Assembly (NCBI GenBank): GCA_029237915.1
Contig: JAQWHD010000054.1
Span: 1-64,000, forward strand
Direction of reading: 5' to 3'
From: Thalassotalea sp.
GTDB taxonomy: Bacteria; Pseudomonadota; Gammaproteobacteria; Enterobacterales; Alteromonadaceae
DNA length: 64,000 bases
Shown: positions 47,945-57,618 of the stretch, piece after piece
How positions within the stretch are numbered: position 1 is the stretch's first letter
How the letters are laid out: each line of letters begins with the position of its first letter
Translations under genes and position numbers: made by a program
The notes under the pieces: model-generated
Databases searched by the model: none
Seen by the model: only the letters and a program-made list of their open reading frames with translations
Told to the model about the DNA's origin: nothing

Positions 47945-47998
47945 TCAGTACTCAATTCAAAAATATAGTTAATAATAAAATTTAAGAAATATAATAAA

Positions 47999-48583
47999 AT
48001 GCCAGAAAATCAAAAACCAAATCGTCGTCAACAAATTTTAGAATGCTTAGCTCATATGCTTGAGACTAGCCCAGGTCAACGAATTACTACAGCTAAGCTT
48101 GCAGCAGAGGTTGGCTTTTCTGAAGCGGCTTTATATCGCCACTTTCCTTCTAAAGCGAGAATGTTTGAAGGCTTAATTGAGTATATTGAAGAGTCATTAT
48201 TTTCTCGTATTAACCTTATTCTTAGCGATCAAAAAGAAACTTTAATTCGTTGTCATCATATCTCTCACGTTATTTTAGTCTTTGCTGAACGTAATCCTGG
48301 TATGTGCCGTATTTTAGCCGGTGATGCTTTAGTAGGTGAAAATGAGCGTTTACGAGTGCGTGTGCATCAATTATTTGAAAAGCTAGAAACTCAATTTAAA
48401 CAAATTTTACGTGAACGCAAGCTACGTGAAGGCAAAAGTTTTCCTATTAATGAATTGGCTTTAGCAAATATTATTTTAGCCTTCTGTGAAGGTAAGATAA
48501 GCCAATTTGTCCGCTCTGGTTTTGAGAAAAAACCAAGTGAAAACTTTAATGAACAATGGCAATTTTTAATGGCTGGTTGTTAA
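47999..48583 (+). CDS. slmA: Nucleoid occlusion factor SlmA
   Basis: The 194-residue TetR-fold protein binds SBS sites on DNA and FtsZ to block division over the nucleoid. Landmarks are [41 protein letters not shown] (recognition helix) and the C-terminal [14 protein letters not shown], all typical of SlmA. It follows dut as in E. coli. A near-consensus SBS-like sequence lies upstream at 47944-47955. Confidence 0.97.
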   Translation: MPENQKPNRRQQILECLAHMLETSPGQRITTAKLAAEVGFSEAALYRHFPSKARMFEGLIEYIEESLFSRINLILSDQKETLIRCHHISHVILVFAERNPGMCRILAGDALVGENERLRVRVHQLFEKLETQFKQILRERKLREGKSFPINELALANIILAFCEGKISQFVRSGFEKKPSENFNEQWQFLMAGC

Positions 48584-48641
48584 CCTTAATAATTTAAATG
48601 GGTTGATATTCTGAACTTAACCCACACATAAACACTATTAT

Positions 48642-48671
48642 AGGCTAGTTATTTAACTAGCCTTCTTTTAT
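48642..48671 (+). terminator. Rho-independent terminator of slmA
   Basis: AGGCTAGTTA and TAACTAGCCT form a perfect 10-bp stem around TT, followed by TCTTTTATTT, just ahead of pepD. Confidence 0.85.
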
Positions 48672-48686
48672 TTAGAGAGCATTCCC

Positions 48687-50147
48687 ATGAGTGATTTAAG
48701 TCAACTAGCCCCGTCTAGTTTATGGCAAATATTTGCCAACATTTGTAGTATTCCACATCCTTCAAAACACGAGCAAAAAATATCTTTGTGGATCCAATCT
48801 TGGGCAAAAGAGCAAGGTTTGAGCGTGAAAGAGGATGCTGTTGGTAATTTATTTATCAAAAAGCCAGCAACTCAAGGCATGGAAAATCGTAAAGGCGTAA
48901 TTTTACAAGCGCATATGGATATGGTTCCGCAAAAGAATTCAGATACCGTACACGACTTCTTAACCGATCCAATTCGCCCGTATATTGATGGTGAATGGGT
49001 AACCGCTGATGGCACAACATTAGGTGCTGATAATGGTATTGGTTTAGCCTCTGCACTGGCTGTACTTACTAGTGATGACATTGAACACGGCCCAATTGAA
49101 GTATTAGTAACTATTGATGAAGAAGCTGGCATGAGTGGTGCTTTTGGTTTGCAAGCTGGTTGGTTAGATGGTGACATCTTAATTAATACCGATTCTGAGC
49201 AGGAAGGCGAAGTTTATATGGGCTGTGCTGGCGGTGTTGATGCTAGTGCAACGTTCATCTTAGAAAATGAAGATGTACCTGCAGACTTTGAATCGTTTAA
49301 TTTATCTATTTCTGGTTTAAAAGGCGGTCACTCGGGTGTTGATATTCATACCGGACGCGCGAATGCTAACAAGCTTTTAGTACGCTTTTTATTACAAGCG
49401 AGTAAAGAGTTCGATATTCAACTTACCGAATTAAATGGTGGCAGCTTACGTAATGCTATTCCGCGTGAAGCCAATACTAGTTTTGTCATCCCTAAAGCCA
49501 ATGTTGCTGCACTTAAACAAGCGCTGGCTAGCTATATTGAAACCATTAAAGCTAATTTAAAAGCCGTTGAACCAGACGTTAGTATGCTGCTTATTCAGCC
49601 TGAAACATTTGAGCAAATGTGGACAAAAGCGTGTCAGTCTAAAATTTTAACTGCCTTAAACGCTTGTCCTAATGGTGTTATGCGTATGAGTGATGATATT
49701 GCGGGTGTGGTTGAAACATCATTAAATTTAGGTGTATTGCGCTGTAAAGGACCTAAATTTGTTGCATTAAATTTAATTCGTAGCTTACATGATGACGGGC
49801 GTATAGAAACTGAAGAAATGGTTGAGTCTGTATTTAGCTTAGCAGGTGCTAAGGTTGAATTTTCTGGCACTTATCCTGGCTGGAAGCCAAGTACCGATTC
49901 AGCCATCATGAATATTGTGCGCGATACCTACCAAGAGAACTTTAATAAGTTACCTGAAATCATGGTGATTCACGCAGGTCTTGAGTGTGGTTTATTTAAA
50001 ACCGAATACCCAAATTTAGATATGGTATCCATTGGTCCAACGATCAAGTTTCCACACTCACCTGATGAAAAAGTAGAAATAGCAACGGTTGCCCAATATT
50101 GGCAATTATTAACGGCAGTATTAAAAAATATTCCTATTAAGTCGTAA
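48687..50147 (+). CDS. pepD: Aminoacyl-histidine dipeptidase PepD (peptidase M20C)
   Basis: The 486-residue cytosolic zinc dipeptidase has the M20 metal motifs ILQAHMDMVPQK, LGADNGIGLA and TIDEEAGMSGAFGL, followed by GCAGGVDASATF and, near the C-terminus, VIHAGLECGLFK and GPTIKFPHSPDEKVEI. It degrades Xaa-His and other dipeptides. Length matches E. coli PepD (485). It stands alone, with the slmA terminator upstream. Confidence 0.97.
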   Translation: MSDLSQLAPSSLWQIFANICSIPHPSKHEQKISLWIQSWAKEQGLSVKEDAVGNLFIKKPATQGMENRKGVILQAHMDMVPQKNSDTVHDFLTDPIRPYIDGEWVTADGTTLGADNGIGLASALAVLTSDDIEHGPIEVLVTIDEEAGMSGAFGLQAGWLDGDILINTDSEQEGEVYMGCAGGVDASATFILENEDVPADFESFNLSISGLKGGHSGVDIHTGRANANKLLVRFLLQASKEFDIQLTELNGGSLRNAIPREANTSFVIPKANVAALKQALASYIETIKANLKAVEPDVSMLLIQPETFEQMWTKACQSKILTALNACPNGVMRMSDDIAGVVETSLNLGVLRCKGPKFVALNLIRSLHDDGRIETEEMVESVFSLAGAKVEFSGTYPGWKPSTDSAIMNIVRDTYQENFNKLPEIMVIHAGLECGLFKTEYPNLDMVSIGPTIKFPHSPDEKVEIATVAQYWQLLTAVLKNIPIKS

Positions 50148-50367
50148 CAGAATGTAGCCTAAGGTAATTTAGTGTTTAATTGGTTGTAAGCTAATATCGA
50201 TTACAGTAAGTTTTGTTAATCGATTGAAAATACGATGTTTTTATTTTGACAATATTACTTTTAGGCATAGGCTAGTAGTCAAATTATTCATTATCCAAGA
50301 TAATTAATTGCAGATAAAATATGTTTAATCAAAAATTATGCAGTGTTATAGAATTTAAGGTTTACTT

Positions 50368-51174
50368 ATGAACATGATGAAAAAAATCGCTTTTGCTAGC
50401 GTGCTATTACCATTAGCTACCGCCGTTTGTGCTGCTGAAGCTGAAAAAACTGAAGAAGTGCAAGATATGTCAGATCCTACGGCGGTTTATAGCCAAGGTG
50501 GTGTTGGCGTTACAAACAAAGGTTTAAACTTTAAATACGGTCAATCTTACGATACCGGTAACCCAACAAAAATGGGCATGAACGTACTTGAGATCATAGG
50601 TGTTGGCGGTGAAGCGGTTGGTTGGGACAGTAACGATGTAAAAGATAACTCGGTTGACTCAATTCGCTTTCGTAATTTCGAGTTAAATACTGTTAACGGT
50701 CGTGGTACGCAGATTGACATGACTTACAGTGTTGACTCAGAGCAGGGTACTGCGGGTTATAGCTTCATACAAGCTTTACCTAAAATGGGCATATTTCAAT
50801 TCTTCCCATTAGCAGGTGCTGGTGTTGCTTTTGGTAACGATGTACAAGAATACGATTCACAAGGTAACCCAACTCATATTGATACTGGTTATTCTACGAA
50901 GGGTACTTATACCATGGTAGGTATGTACTCAAAAATAACTATTACTGATAAATTTTGGTTAAACTACAACCCATTTTACTTATCGACATTATCTGGTTCA
51001 GACCACTATAAAGACAATGCATATGGTGTTGATCAAGACTCGTTATTAACGCATGAGTTTGCTGCATCTTACCAAATAACGCCACGTATGAACGTGCGTT
51101 ACTTTGCCAACTGGAATGAAGAAGTTGATTTTGTTGATGGTGACCACCGCGTAGAAGTTAACTACCAATTCTAA
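50368..51174 (+). CDS. Conserved outer-membrane beta-barrel protein, unknown function
   Basis: The 268-residue product has a signal peptide (MNMMKKIAFASVLLPLATAV, cleaved near CAA) and a mature domain of amphipathic strands ending HRVEVNYQF, with terminal Phe as in BAM substrates. Motifs such as DPTAVYSQGGVGVTNKG, YSFIQALPKMG, YSKITITDKFWLNYNP and ITPRMNVRYFANW recur in homologues I know from Vibrio and Shewanella, where no function is assigned. TAAGG lies 8 bases before the ATG. It is monocistronic with a strong terminator. Confidence 0.8.
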   Translation: MNMMKKIAFASVLLPLATAVCAAEAEKTEEVQDMSDPTAVYSQGGVGVTNKGLNFKYGQSYDTGNPTKMGMNVLEIIGVGGEAVGWDSNDVKDNSVDSIRFRNFELNTVNGRGTQIDMTYSVDSEQGTAGYSFIQALPKMGIFQFFPLAGAGVAFGNDVQEYDSQGNPTHIDTGYSTKGTYTMVGMYSKITITDKFWLNYNPFYLSTLSGSDHYKDNAYGVDQDSLLTHEFAASYQITPRMNVRYFANWNEEVDFVDGDHRVEVNYQF

Positions 51175-51203
51175 GCTAGCAGCGATTAGTTTAAATTGTG
51201 CAG

Positions 51204-51237
51204 AGGCCTAACAATGATAATTGTTAGGCCTTTTTTA
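51204..51237. terminator. Terminator of the outer-membrane protein gene
   Basis: AGGCCTAACAAT and ATTGTTAGGCCT form a perfect 12-bp stem around GATA, followed by T6. It overlaps the last bases of the convergent patatin gene. Confidence 0.9.
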
Positions 51238-52167
51238 TTTATGGGCGTTTTTTAAGATTTCTTCGGCTTTCTGATAGCCCAGATCAATTAACTCGGCTGC
51301 GCGGTTAAACTCTAATGTACCGCAAATGTTGCGCGGGAATTCAATTAAATAGTTAGGAGCAGCAGCAGCTAAACGATGGCGAGCAATTTGACTCTGCATT
51401 GCATCTACTGCTTGGTTAGCGACTTCAAAGGCATCCCAATTTGGAACAGATGGGCCTTTATTTTTAATCAAACCAGCGAGGAAGCGACTTATCCTTTTCT
51501 TAAATGGCGATAAGCTTAATTCTCGAATTTGTTTAATGCTGGCTTTACGTTTCTTAGTTTCGTATTGCGGACGACCACCTAAATTGACGGCAATGGTTAA
51601 ATCATTATGATCAACAAATGTTGGACCTACAGGCACTGGGTTGAATATACCACCATCTAATACTCGTTTACCTTTATAGCTGTAGGGCGTAAATATCATA
51701 GGAATGGAAATAGATGCACGAATAGCTTGGAATAAACCGCCATCTTGGATCCAAATTTCTTTTTCGTTATCAATATCAGTGGTAATAGCGGTAAACTTTA
51801 TATCTAAGTCTTCAATGTTTTTATCACCAACCAATTTAGTTAGCTCATTAATCACTTTGTCGCCTTTAATAAAGCCTCCTTTATCCCAAGATAAATCGAG
51901 CAAGGTCATTAATTCAAATTTAGATATTGCACGCGCCCATTTTTCAAATTCATCGAGTTGGCCAGCAGCATAAATTCCGCCAATTAATGCACCAATGGAG
52001 CAGCCAGAAATAGATTTTATTTGATAACCGTTATCGACTAACCAACGGATCACTCCTATATGTACCAGACCTTTTGCTCCGCCGCTGCCGAGTACCAAAG
52101 AGATACTTTTATTATGCTTAGGTTTTGCTTTTGCTTTTGTTTTTGTTTTTGCTTTTATTGTTGTCAT
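51235..52167 (-). CDS. Patatin-like phospholipase family protein (RssA/YchK type)
   Basis: The 310-residue product has the patatin oxyanion loop GSGGAKGLVHIGVI, the nucleophile GCSIGALIGGIYAAG (Ser near 58) and the Asp motif VLDGGIFNPVPVG, so a Ser-Asp dyad hydrolase is expected. The first 18 residues are an unusual Lys-Ala-Lys-Thr run encoded by a hexanucleotide repeat (52123-52158). There is no signal peptide; it should be cytoplasmic and possibly lipid-associated through the basic tail. It follows yrfG by 1 base and is probably co-transcribed. Substrate unknown. Confidence 0.88.
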   Translation of the reverse strand: MTTIKAKTKTKAKAKPKHNKSISLVLGSGGAKGLVHIGVIRWLVDNGYQIKSISGCSIGALIGGIYAAGQLDEFEKWARAISKFELMTLLDLSWDKGGFIKGDKVINELTKLVGDKNIEDLDIKFTAITTDIDNEKEIWIQDGGLFQAIRASISIPMIFTPYSYKGKRVLDGGIFNPVPVGPTFVDHNDLTIAVNLGGRPQYETKKRKASIKQIRELSLSPFKKRISRFLAGLIKNKGPSVPNWDAFEVANQAVDAMQSQIARHRLAAAAPNYLIEFPRNICGTLEFNRAAELIDLGYQKAEEILKNAHK

Positions 52168-52168
52168 A

Positions 52169-52849
52169 TTATGCCGCTATAAAAGGGTTGTTTTTAATGC
52201 TTTCAATCAATACCGAATAATCGGTTATGGATTTAAATTGATTAATTTCACGAGGCGCTTGTTGGCTATCAGGATTAGCGACTGCCAAAATATGTTCAAT
52301 ACCAAAGTCCTGTGCCGATTGCAAAATAGCAAGCGAGTCATCAACAAATAAGGTACTTTTATTATCAAAGTTTAAGTGCTGCTGTAATCGTTGCCATAGT
52401 AATTGTGACTCTTTAGTGACGCCAAATTGATGAGTTGAAATTAATTGGTCAAAATACTGATTAAGTTGAGTTTTTTCTACTTTTAAAGATAAGCTGTCGG
52501 GGTGAGCATTAGTGACTAATATTACTTCACGACCAGAGTCTTGTAATGCGCTAAGAAATTCATGGGCATCATCGCGAAGTTTGATTAAATGCTGAATTTC
52601 TTTTTTTAACTCGGCAACAGGTAAATTTAGTTGCTCTACCCAATAATCTAAGCAATACCAAGAAATGGTACCAGCTACTTTTTCAAATTGCGGAATTAAA
52701 AAGTTTTGCGCATCAATAAGGCTTAAATTGTTCTGCTGGGCATATCTTTTAGGAAGGTGCTCCATCCAAAAATGATTATCAAAATGCAAATCAAGTAATG
52801 TGCCGTCCATATCCAATAAAACGGTATGAATTTTTGACCAATCAAACAT
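52169..52849 (-). CDS. yrfG: GMP/IMP nucleotidase YrfG (HAD family)
   Basis: The 226-residue HAD phosphatase has motif I LLDMDGTLLDLHFDNHFW, motif II VILVTNAHPD, Lys in GVTKESQLLW and motif III/IV TLFVDDSLAILQSA. The LDLHFDN segment is typical of YrfG, which dephosphorylates GMP and IMP in E. coli. It is divergent from nudE, as the two are close neighbours in E. coli. Confidence 0.92.
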   Translation of the reverse strand: MFDWSKIHTVLLDMDGTLLDLHFDNHFWMEHLPKRYAQQNNLSLIDAQNFLIPQFEKVAGTISWYCLDYWVEQLNLPVAELKKEIQHLIKLRDDAHEFLSALQDSGREVILVTNAHPDSLSLKVEKTQLNQYFDQLISTHQFGVTKESQLLWQRLQQHLNFDNKSTLFVDDSLAILQSAQDFGIEHILAVANPDSQQAPREINQFKSITDYSVLIESIKNNPFIAA

Positions 52850-52980
52850 TGAACTTTTCCTGTAAAACTATCAACGAAATGAGTATATTATACCTATTAA
52901 GATAAACTCGTATAGTTATTGTCATCATTTACAGAGTTTTATCATTCAGTTATAGACTAGACTTTAAGTAATGGATAAAA

Positions 52981-53541
52981 ATGGATAAGTCAGAAAAGCT
53001 AAAATTACCCGAAATATTAGCTAGCAGAGAAGTTGCTCGTAGCCGCTTAGTTGCAGTTGAGGAAGTCGACCTAAAGTTTACTAATGGCGAGCTGCGTACC
53101 TTTGAAAAAATCAAAGGCGGTGGTCGAGGCGCTGTATTGATCGTGCCAATGTTGGACGAAGATACATTAGTCCTTATTCGGGAATATTCAGCAGGCACTC
53201 ATAATTATCAGTTAGGGTTTCCAAAGGGATTGATTGACCCAGGCGAAGAACCTGAATTTGCGGCAAACCGTGAATTACAGGAAGAAATTGGTATGGCTGC
53301 GAAAGAGTTAACTTTTTTACAGCAAGTGTCGTTAGCTCCAGCCTTTTTTAATGCCAAAATGGAACTTTTTTTAGCAAAAAATCTTTATCAAAGCAGGTTA
53401 GAAGGCGATGAGCCAGAGCCGCTTGAAATTGTCCACTGGAAACTCAGTGATTATAAAAACTTGTTAGCGCAACCAGATTTTACTGAAGCTCGCAGTATTG
53501 CTGCGCTAATGCTCGCAATTGATTTACTAAAGGGTGAATAA
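52981..53541 (+). CDS. nudE: ADP compounds hydrolase NudE (Nudix)
   Basis: The 186-residue Nudix hydrolase cleaves ADP-ribose, NADH and Ap3A type substrates. The Nudix box is complete: GLIDPGEEPEFAANRELQEEIG (G-x5-E-x7-REUxEExG). VLIREYSAGTHNYQLGFPKG just before it is typical of NudE. Its stop overlaps the start of cysQ by one base (TAATG), so the genes are coupled. Confidence 0.95.
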   Translation: MDKSEKLKLPEILASREVARSRLVAVEEVDLKFTNGELRTFEKIKGGGRGAVLIVPMLDEDTLVLIREYSAGTHNYQLGFPKGLIDPGEEPEFAANRELQEEIGMAAKELTFLQQVSLAPAFFNAKMELFLAKNLYQSRLEGDEPEPLEIVHWKLSDYKNLLAQPDFTEARSIAALMLAIDLLKGE

Positions 53542-54368
53542 TGACCGAAGCCACAACATTATTAGATATTGCCATAGAGACTGCTAAAAAAGCAGGCGTT
53601 GAGGTAATGCGTTTCTATGATCAAGGTGATTTTGAAGAATATACCAAAAGCGATGATTCGCCGGTAACCAGTGCAGATCTTGCTGCTAATCAAATTATCG
53701 TTGATGAACTTAATCGTTTAACACCAAACATACCTATTATTTCTGAAGAAAGTGATAACTTAAAGTTAGCACAGCGCGTGAATTGGGAAAGATATTGGTT
53801 ACTTGACCCGATTGACGGTACTGGTGAGTTTATTGCTGGTAGCGGTGATTTTGCCGTTAATATTGCCTTAGTCGAGAACAATTGGCCGGTTATTGGCGTT
53901 ATCCATGCCCCGGCTCACAATACTACTTATTTTGCCGAACAGGGCGAAGGTGCTTTTAAAGAAAGTGAGCAGGGTATTGTGCAAATTAATGTTGCAGAGT
54001 ACGACGGCAAGCGAGCACTAAATGTTGGTGTAAGTCGTAGACAAAAACTTAGTGTGATGGCGCAATACTTAAATGACAACTACCAATATAATCACATTCC
54101 TCTGGGCAGTTGTTCATTAAAAAGTTGTCAGATTGCAGAAGGTATTACCGACTGTTACTTACGTATAGGCCCTACAGGTGAATGGGATACTGGTGCGAGT
54201 CATTGTATATTAGAAGAAGCCGGTGGCACCATTATGGATAGTGAGTTGAATTCACTTTCTTATAATAAACGTGAGAGCCTAATGAACCCTGATTTTATTG
54301 GTTTAGGAAATATCGATATTCCATGGGCTGAAATTATTATTGAACACCGTTGTGAAAGAGATTTTTAA
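53541..54368 (+). CDS. cysQ: 3'(2'),5'-bisphosphate nucleotidase CysQ
   Basis: CysQ removes the 3'-phosphate from PAP, the by-product of sulfate assimilation. The 275-residue member of the inositol-monophosphatase superfamily has KSDDSPVTSADLAAN, ISEES, the metal motif LLDPIDGTGEF and WDTGASHCILEEAGG. It begins in the nudE stop codon and is followed after 9 bases by the yceI-type gene. Confidence 0.95.
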   Translation: MTEATTLLDIAIETAKKAGVEVMRFYDQGDFEEYTKSDDSPVTSADLAANQIIVDELNRLTPNIPIISEESDNLKLAQRVNWERYWLLDPIDGTGEFIAGSGDFAVNIALVENNWPVIGVIHAPAHNTTYFAEQGEGAFKESEQGIVQINVAEYDGKRALNVGVSRRQKLSVMAQYLNDNYQYNHIPLGSCSLKSCQIAEGITDCYLRIGPTGEWDTGASHCILEEAGGTIMDSELNSLSYNKRESLMNPDFIGLGNIDIPWAEIIIEHRCERDF

Positions 54369-54377
54369 GGAAATAAA

Positions 54378-54947
54378 ATGAAAACAATTTTTATATTCGT
54401 GGCTATGTTAATGAGTTTCCCAAGCATTGCTGCTTGGCACTTAGATGATGACGATTCACTTATTAGTTTTGTTAGTGTAAAAAAATCTGACATTGCTGAG
54501 GTTCACCACTTTAATGAGGTTACAGGTTCCATTGCCGCCGATGGCAATGCCAAAGTTGAGATCAATTTAGCGAGTGTCGATACCGGCATTGCCATTCGTA
54601 ATGAACGTATGCAGAGCTTGTTGTTTCAAACCGATCTTTTTCCGCAAGCCGAATTTACTGTAGCACTAGGCAGCACCTATATTGATGAGTTAGAGATAGG
54701 TAAAAGTAAAGAAATGATGCTGATGGGGCAACTGAGTTTACATGGCGAAACTAAAAGTATGCAGATCCCAACTTACGTTACCAAATTAAATGATAAAAAG
54801 TTGCTTATTGTTAGCATTAAACCGGCAGTAGTTAATGCCAGTGACTTCAGCCTGACTGAAGGGATAATTAAGCTACGAGAAATCGCCAAATTACCAAGTA
54901 TAAGTAATGCTGTACCTGTTAGCTTTGTATTAACCTTTACTCGTTAG
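54378..54947 (+). CDS. YceI-family periplasmic lipid-binding-type protein
   Basis: The 189-residue product has a signal peptide ([19 protein letters not shown]) and a YceI domain: [18 protein letters not shown], then [14 protein letters not shown] and [12 protein letters not shown]-like [10 protein letters not shown]. YceI proteins are lipocalin-like barrels that bind polyisoprenoids in their pocket; the role is unknown. AAGGAAAT precedes the ATG. Last gene of nudE-cysQ-yceI-type, ending 11 bases into the convergent yheU. Confidence 0.9.
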   Translation: MKTIFIFVAMLMSFPSIAAWHLDDDDSLISFVSVKKSDIAEVHHFNEVTGSIAADGNAKVEINLASVDTGIAIRNERMQSLLFQTDLFPQAEFTVALGSTYIDELEIGKSKEMMLMGQLSLHGETKSMQIPTYVTKLNDKKLLIVSIKPAVVNASDFSLTEGIIKLREIAKLPSISNAVPVSFVLTFTR

Positions 54948-55161
54948 CATTGAACTGCTCAAACGGTAAAATATTGATTGTTTCATGAAGCTCAGAAAAA
55001 ACTAAGACGATTTTTTTAGTTTTTAACTGAGCTTTTATTTGTGCTATTTTTTGCTCCATCGAACATTCTTGTAAACCATAATCGGTTCCCTCTCTAAGAA
55101 TGTATTCTTGAATAATGTTATCTAAAGTGTCACTGTCGAGCTGTTCAATTGGGATGATCAT
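54937..55161 (-). CDS. yheU: UPF0270 family protein YheU
   Basis: The 74-residue protein matches YheU along its length: [35 protein letters not shown]-like [11 protein letters not shown] and [13 protein letters not shown]. Function unknown. It follows yheT by 21 bases, the conserved pairing. Its 3' end overlaps the convergent YceI gene. Confidence 0.95.
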   Translation of the reverse strand: MIIPIEQLDSDTLDNIIQEYILREGTDYGLQECSMEQKIAQIKAQLKTKKIVLVFSELHETINILPFEQFNANE

Positions 55162-55182
55162 TTCTTTGCTATTTCCTGGTTA

Positions 55183-56163
55183 TTATTTCTTAGAAAACCG
55201 TTCAGCGATAAAGTCTAATACTCTGTGCTCAAGCCAGTAGACTGGCTTAAACGGGTTACTACCACTAATAAAACCAACATGGCCACCATGCTCACTCAAT
55301 TCTACCTGTAAGTTTTTATTGTCCGACGTGATCTCTTGCACATAATCGTGACATAGAAAAGGGTCATCTAAGGCATGAATAATCAAGGTTGGATGTTTGA
55401 TTTCGTGCAACACTTGTAACCCGCTTGCTTTCGCATAGTAATCATCAGCACTATCAAAGCCGTTAATTGGCGCGGTAACTTTTTCGTCAAATTCGAATAG
55501 GGTAGTAATTTTATCTAAATCGGATTTTTCTATATTAGGCAGTAAATTTAAATCAACCTTGATCTTGGTGCTGTCTCTTAGCATATCCACTAGATACTTT
55601 TGATATACTTTAGAAAAGCCTTTGCTGATCCGATAACTGCAACTCTTTAAGTGCAAAGGTGCACATATTATTGCCGCGCTTTTATAAGGTGTTTGCGTGT
55701 TTTCAGATAAAAATTTAGCTAATACATTACCACCGAGAGAAAAGCCTAAAATTGCAAACTCTCTTTGTGGGAACCTTTGGATCAGTAACTCAGTGCAATA
55801 ATGAACGTCCCAAGTATCACCACTGTGATACGAAGGTCCTTGTCTGTTAGGGCGGCCACTACAGCCCCTAAAATGCATAAGCAAGCCAACCCAGCCACGT
55901 TTTTTAATTGACCCCATCATGCCTTTTGCATAATGACTATCGATTGAACCTTCTAAACCATGTAGTACATAAACAATGGGCTTATCAGGATGCAGCGTTG
56001 GATCTTCTGTCCATGCAAGATCAACAAAGTCACCATCAGGTAATTCAACTGTTTCAGTGATCACCTCGATACTTTCTTTACGACGGAGTATTTTTGCTGC
56101 CATGGTTTGTAGGTGTGGGCTTTTCAGCCACCAGGCAGGTTTAAATGAGCTTTTTTTTATCAT
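55183..56163 (-). CDS. yheT: Alpha/beta hydrolase YheT
   Basis: From the ATG at 56163 (AGAGAAG ahead) the product has 326 residues; an in-frame GTG at 56220 would add 19. FKPAWWLKSPHLQTM opens the family-specific region; LHGLEGSIDSHYAKGMM, LMHFRGCSGRPNR, the nucleophile elbow GFSLGGNVLAKFL, ALDDPFL (Asp) and SEHGGHVGFI (His) complete the triad. E. coli YheT is an uncharacterised esterase-like protein. It forms yheT-yheU. Confidence 0.93.
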   Translation of the reverse strand: MIKKSSFKPAWWLKSPHLQTMAAKILRRKESIEVITETVELPDGDFVDLAWTEDPTLHPDKPIVYVLHGLEGSIDSHYAKGMMGSIKKRGWVGLLMHFRGCSGRPNRQGPSYHSGDTWDVHYCTELLIQRFPQREFAILGFSLGGNVLAKFLSENTQTPYKSAAIICAPLHLKSCSYRISKGFSKVYQKYLVDMLRDSTKIKVDLNLLPNIEKSDLDKITTLFEFDEKVTAPINGFDSADDYYAKASGLQVLHEIKHPTLIIHALDDPFLCHDYVQEITSDNKNLQVELSEHGGHVGFISGSNPFKPVYWLEHRVLDFIAERFSKK

Positions 56164-56329
56164 CAACTTCTCTATGAACGCTCGATTATGGGCCTGTAAA
56201 TTATAACTAAAATTGTTCACTAAGCTAAAGTGATTCAGGTATTTTATTTAGGTTGTTTTGCAATGACGTCTGGTAAATATGCTGTTATTTATTGACAGCA
56301 TATCTACGTATTTGATTTTTAGAAATGAG

Positions 56330-56809
56330 TTAATTAGTTTCTGTTTCTTTCGCTACTAATTCTTTAAAACTAGCTAATATCTGCTCTTTACTATCAAATA
56401 AAAATAATTGGTTGTCTTCAATTTTATAACTAACGACCTTATCTAAAATGGTGAAAAAAGCCATTTCTTGATCCATGGTATTAGGGCAATGTTTACGAGT
56501 TGCCATTGCTGGACCAAACTCTATGCTATCTACCGTATGGTCAAATCGACCAGAGTAATTGTTACAACCACCAAAGCCTCTGAAGATATGCTTATTATCA
56601 AGGAAATCGATATTTAAAGGGCGGAAGTTGTCCCCTAAAATTGCCGGCTTACCTTGTAAGTTAATCAACTGCCAAGGCTGACCTATTAATGTTAGTGATT
56701 TCTCTTCTTTTGGCTCTGAGCTATTCTGACAACCAACCAAAATAATTAATGCAAATGAAGCTAAGATAAATTTATTAATGTAACTGCTGCATTTTTTTAA
56801 CTGATGCAT
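56330..56809 (-). CDS. META-domain (HslJ-like) lipoprotein
   Basis: The 159-residue product has a lipoprotein signal with lipobox LVG-Cys (Cys27), then a META domain: PWQLINLQGKPA, FRGFGGCNNYSGRF and FGPAMATRKHC, ending in an acidic helix. Asp at +2 is absent (Gln-Asn follow Cys), so it should go to the outer membrane. META proteins such as HslJ are linked to heat or novobiocin resistance without known mechanism. A 9-bp inverted repeat (56277-56303) follows the gene and may act as a weak terminator. Confidence 0.85.
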   Translation of the reverse strand: MHQLKKCSSYINKFILASFALIILVGCQNSSEPKEEKSLTLIGQPWQLINLQGKPAILGDNFRPLNIDFLDNKHIFRGFGGCNNYSGRFDHTVDSIEFGPAMATRKHCPNTMDQEMAFFTILDKVVSYKIEDNQLFLFDSKEQILASFKELVAKETETN

Positions 56810-57022
56810 TTTGTAAACCCTATTTTAATTATCTGTTTATCATAGTACGTAGCGGCGGTTATTTAAATATCAATATGACAGTATCGCCTTAATTATTTAA
56901 TTTAACGCAAATTTTCAGGTAATAACTTAAGAATAATCTATATTTATGATGATACTAAATGGCTAATTTTCTATAATAGCAATTTGGTATAATACCTCTT
57001 TAAATTTATCAGGACTATTAAC

Positions 57023-57595
57023 ATGCCTATCGAACAAGCATTAAAAGACCGCAGTGGCAATCAATGTGAGCTTTGTGGATCAGCAGACAACTTATCAGTA
57101 TATGAAGTACCACCGGTAGCAGAACCCAATTCTGATAAGAGCATTTTGGTTTGTAATACATGTGCGACTCAAATTAACTCCACGGGTAATTATGACATGA
57201 CTCATTGGCGTTGTTTGAATGACAGCATGTGGTCACAAGTCCCAGCGGTACAGGTTGTGGCTTATCGCATGTTAAAACGATTAAACTCAGAAGGTTGGGC
57301 ACAAGACTTATTAGATATGATCTACTTAGAGGATGATGTCCGCGCTTGGGGAGATTCAGGTTTTGGAGATGCTCCAGAAGATGAAGAACCAACATTAGAT
57401 AACAATAAAGCGCCACTTGCTGCTGGCGATAATGTTGTATTAATTAAAGACTTAGTAGTTAAAGGTGCAAACTTTACTGCTAAACGCGGTACTCCGGTAC
57501 GAAACATTTCACTTACCTCGAACCCTTTGCATATTGAAGGTCGAGTTAATGGTACTCGTATCGTTATTATTAGTGATTACGTGAAAAAGATGTAA
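57023..57595 (+). CDS. PhnA/YjdM-type zinc-ribbon protein
   Basis: The 190-residue product starts with a zinc ribbon (CELCGSADNLSVYEVPP, then CNTCATQI) and ends with the PhnA domain (LIKDLVVKGANFTAKRGTPV, GRVNGTRIVI). A middle segment with HWRCLNDSMWSQVPAVQVVA is usual in longer members. Despite the name phnA, the family is not required for phosphonate use and its role is unknown. It is monocistronic and followed by the third GGGTCAGA palindrome. Confidence 0.9.
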   Translation: MPIEQALKDRSGNQCELCGSADNLSVYEVPPVAEPNSDKSILVCNTCATQINSTGNYDMTHWRCLNDSMWSQVPAVQVVAYRMLKRLNSEGWAQDLLDMIYLEDDVRAWGDSGFGDAPEDEEPTLDNNKAPLAAGDNVVLIKDLVVKGANFTAKRGTPVRNISLTSNPLHIEGRVNGTRIVIISDYVKKM

Positions 57596-57618
57596 TCACT
57601 ATTTAGATACGATAAGAA

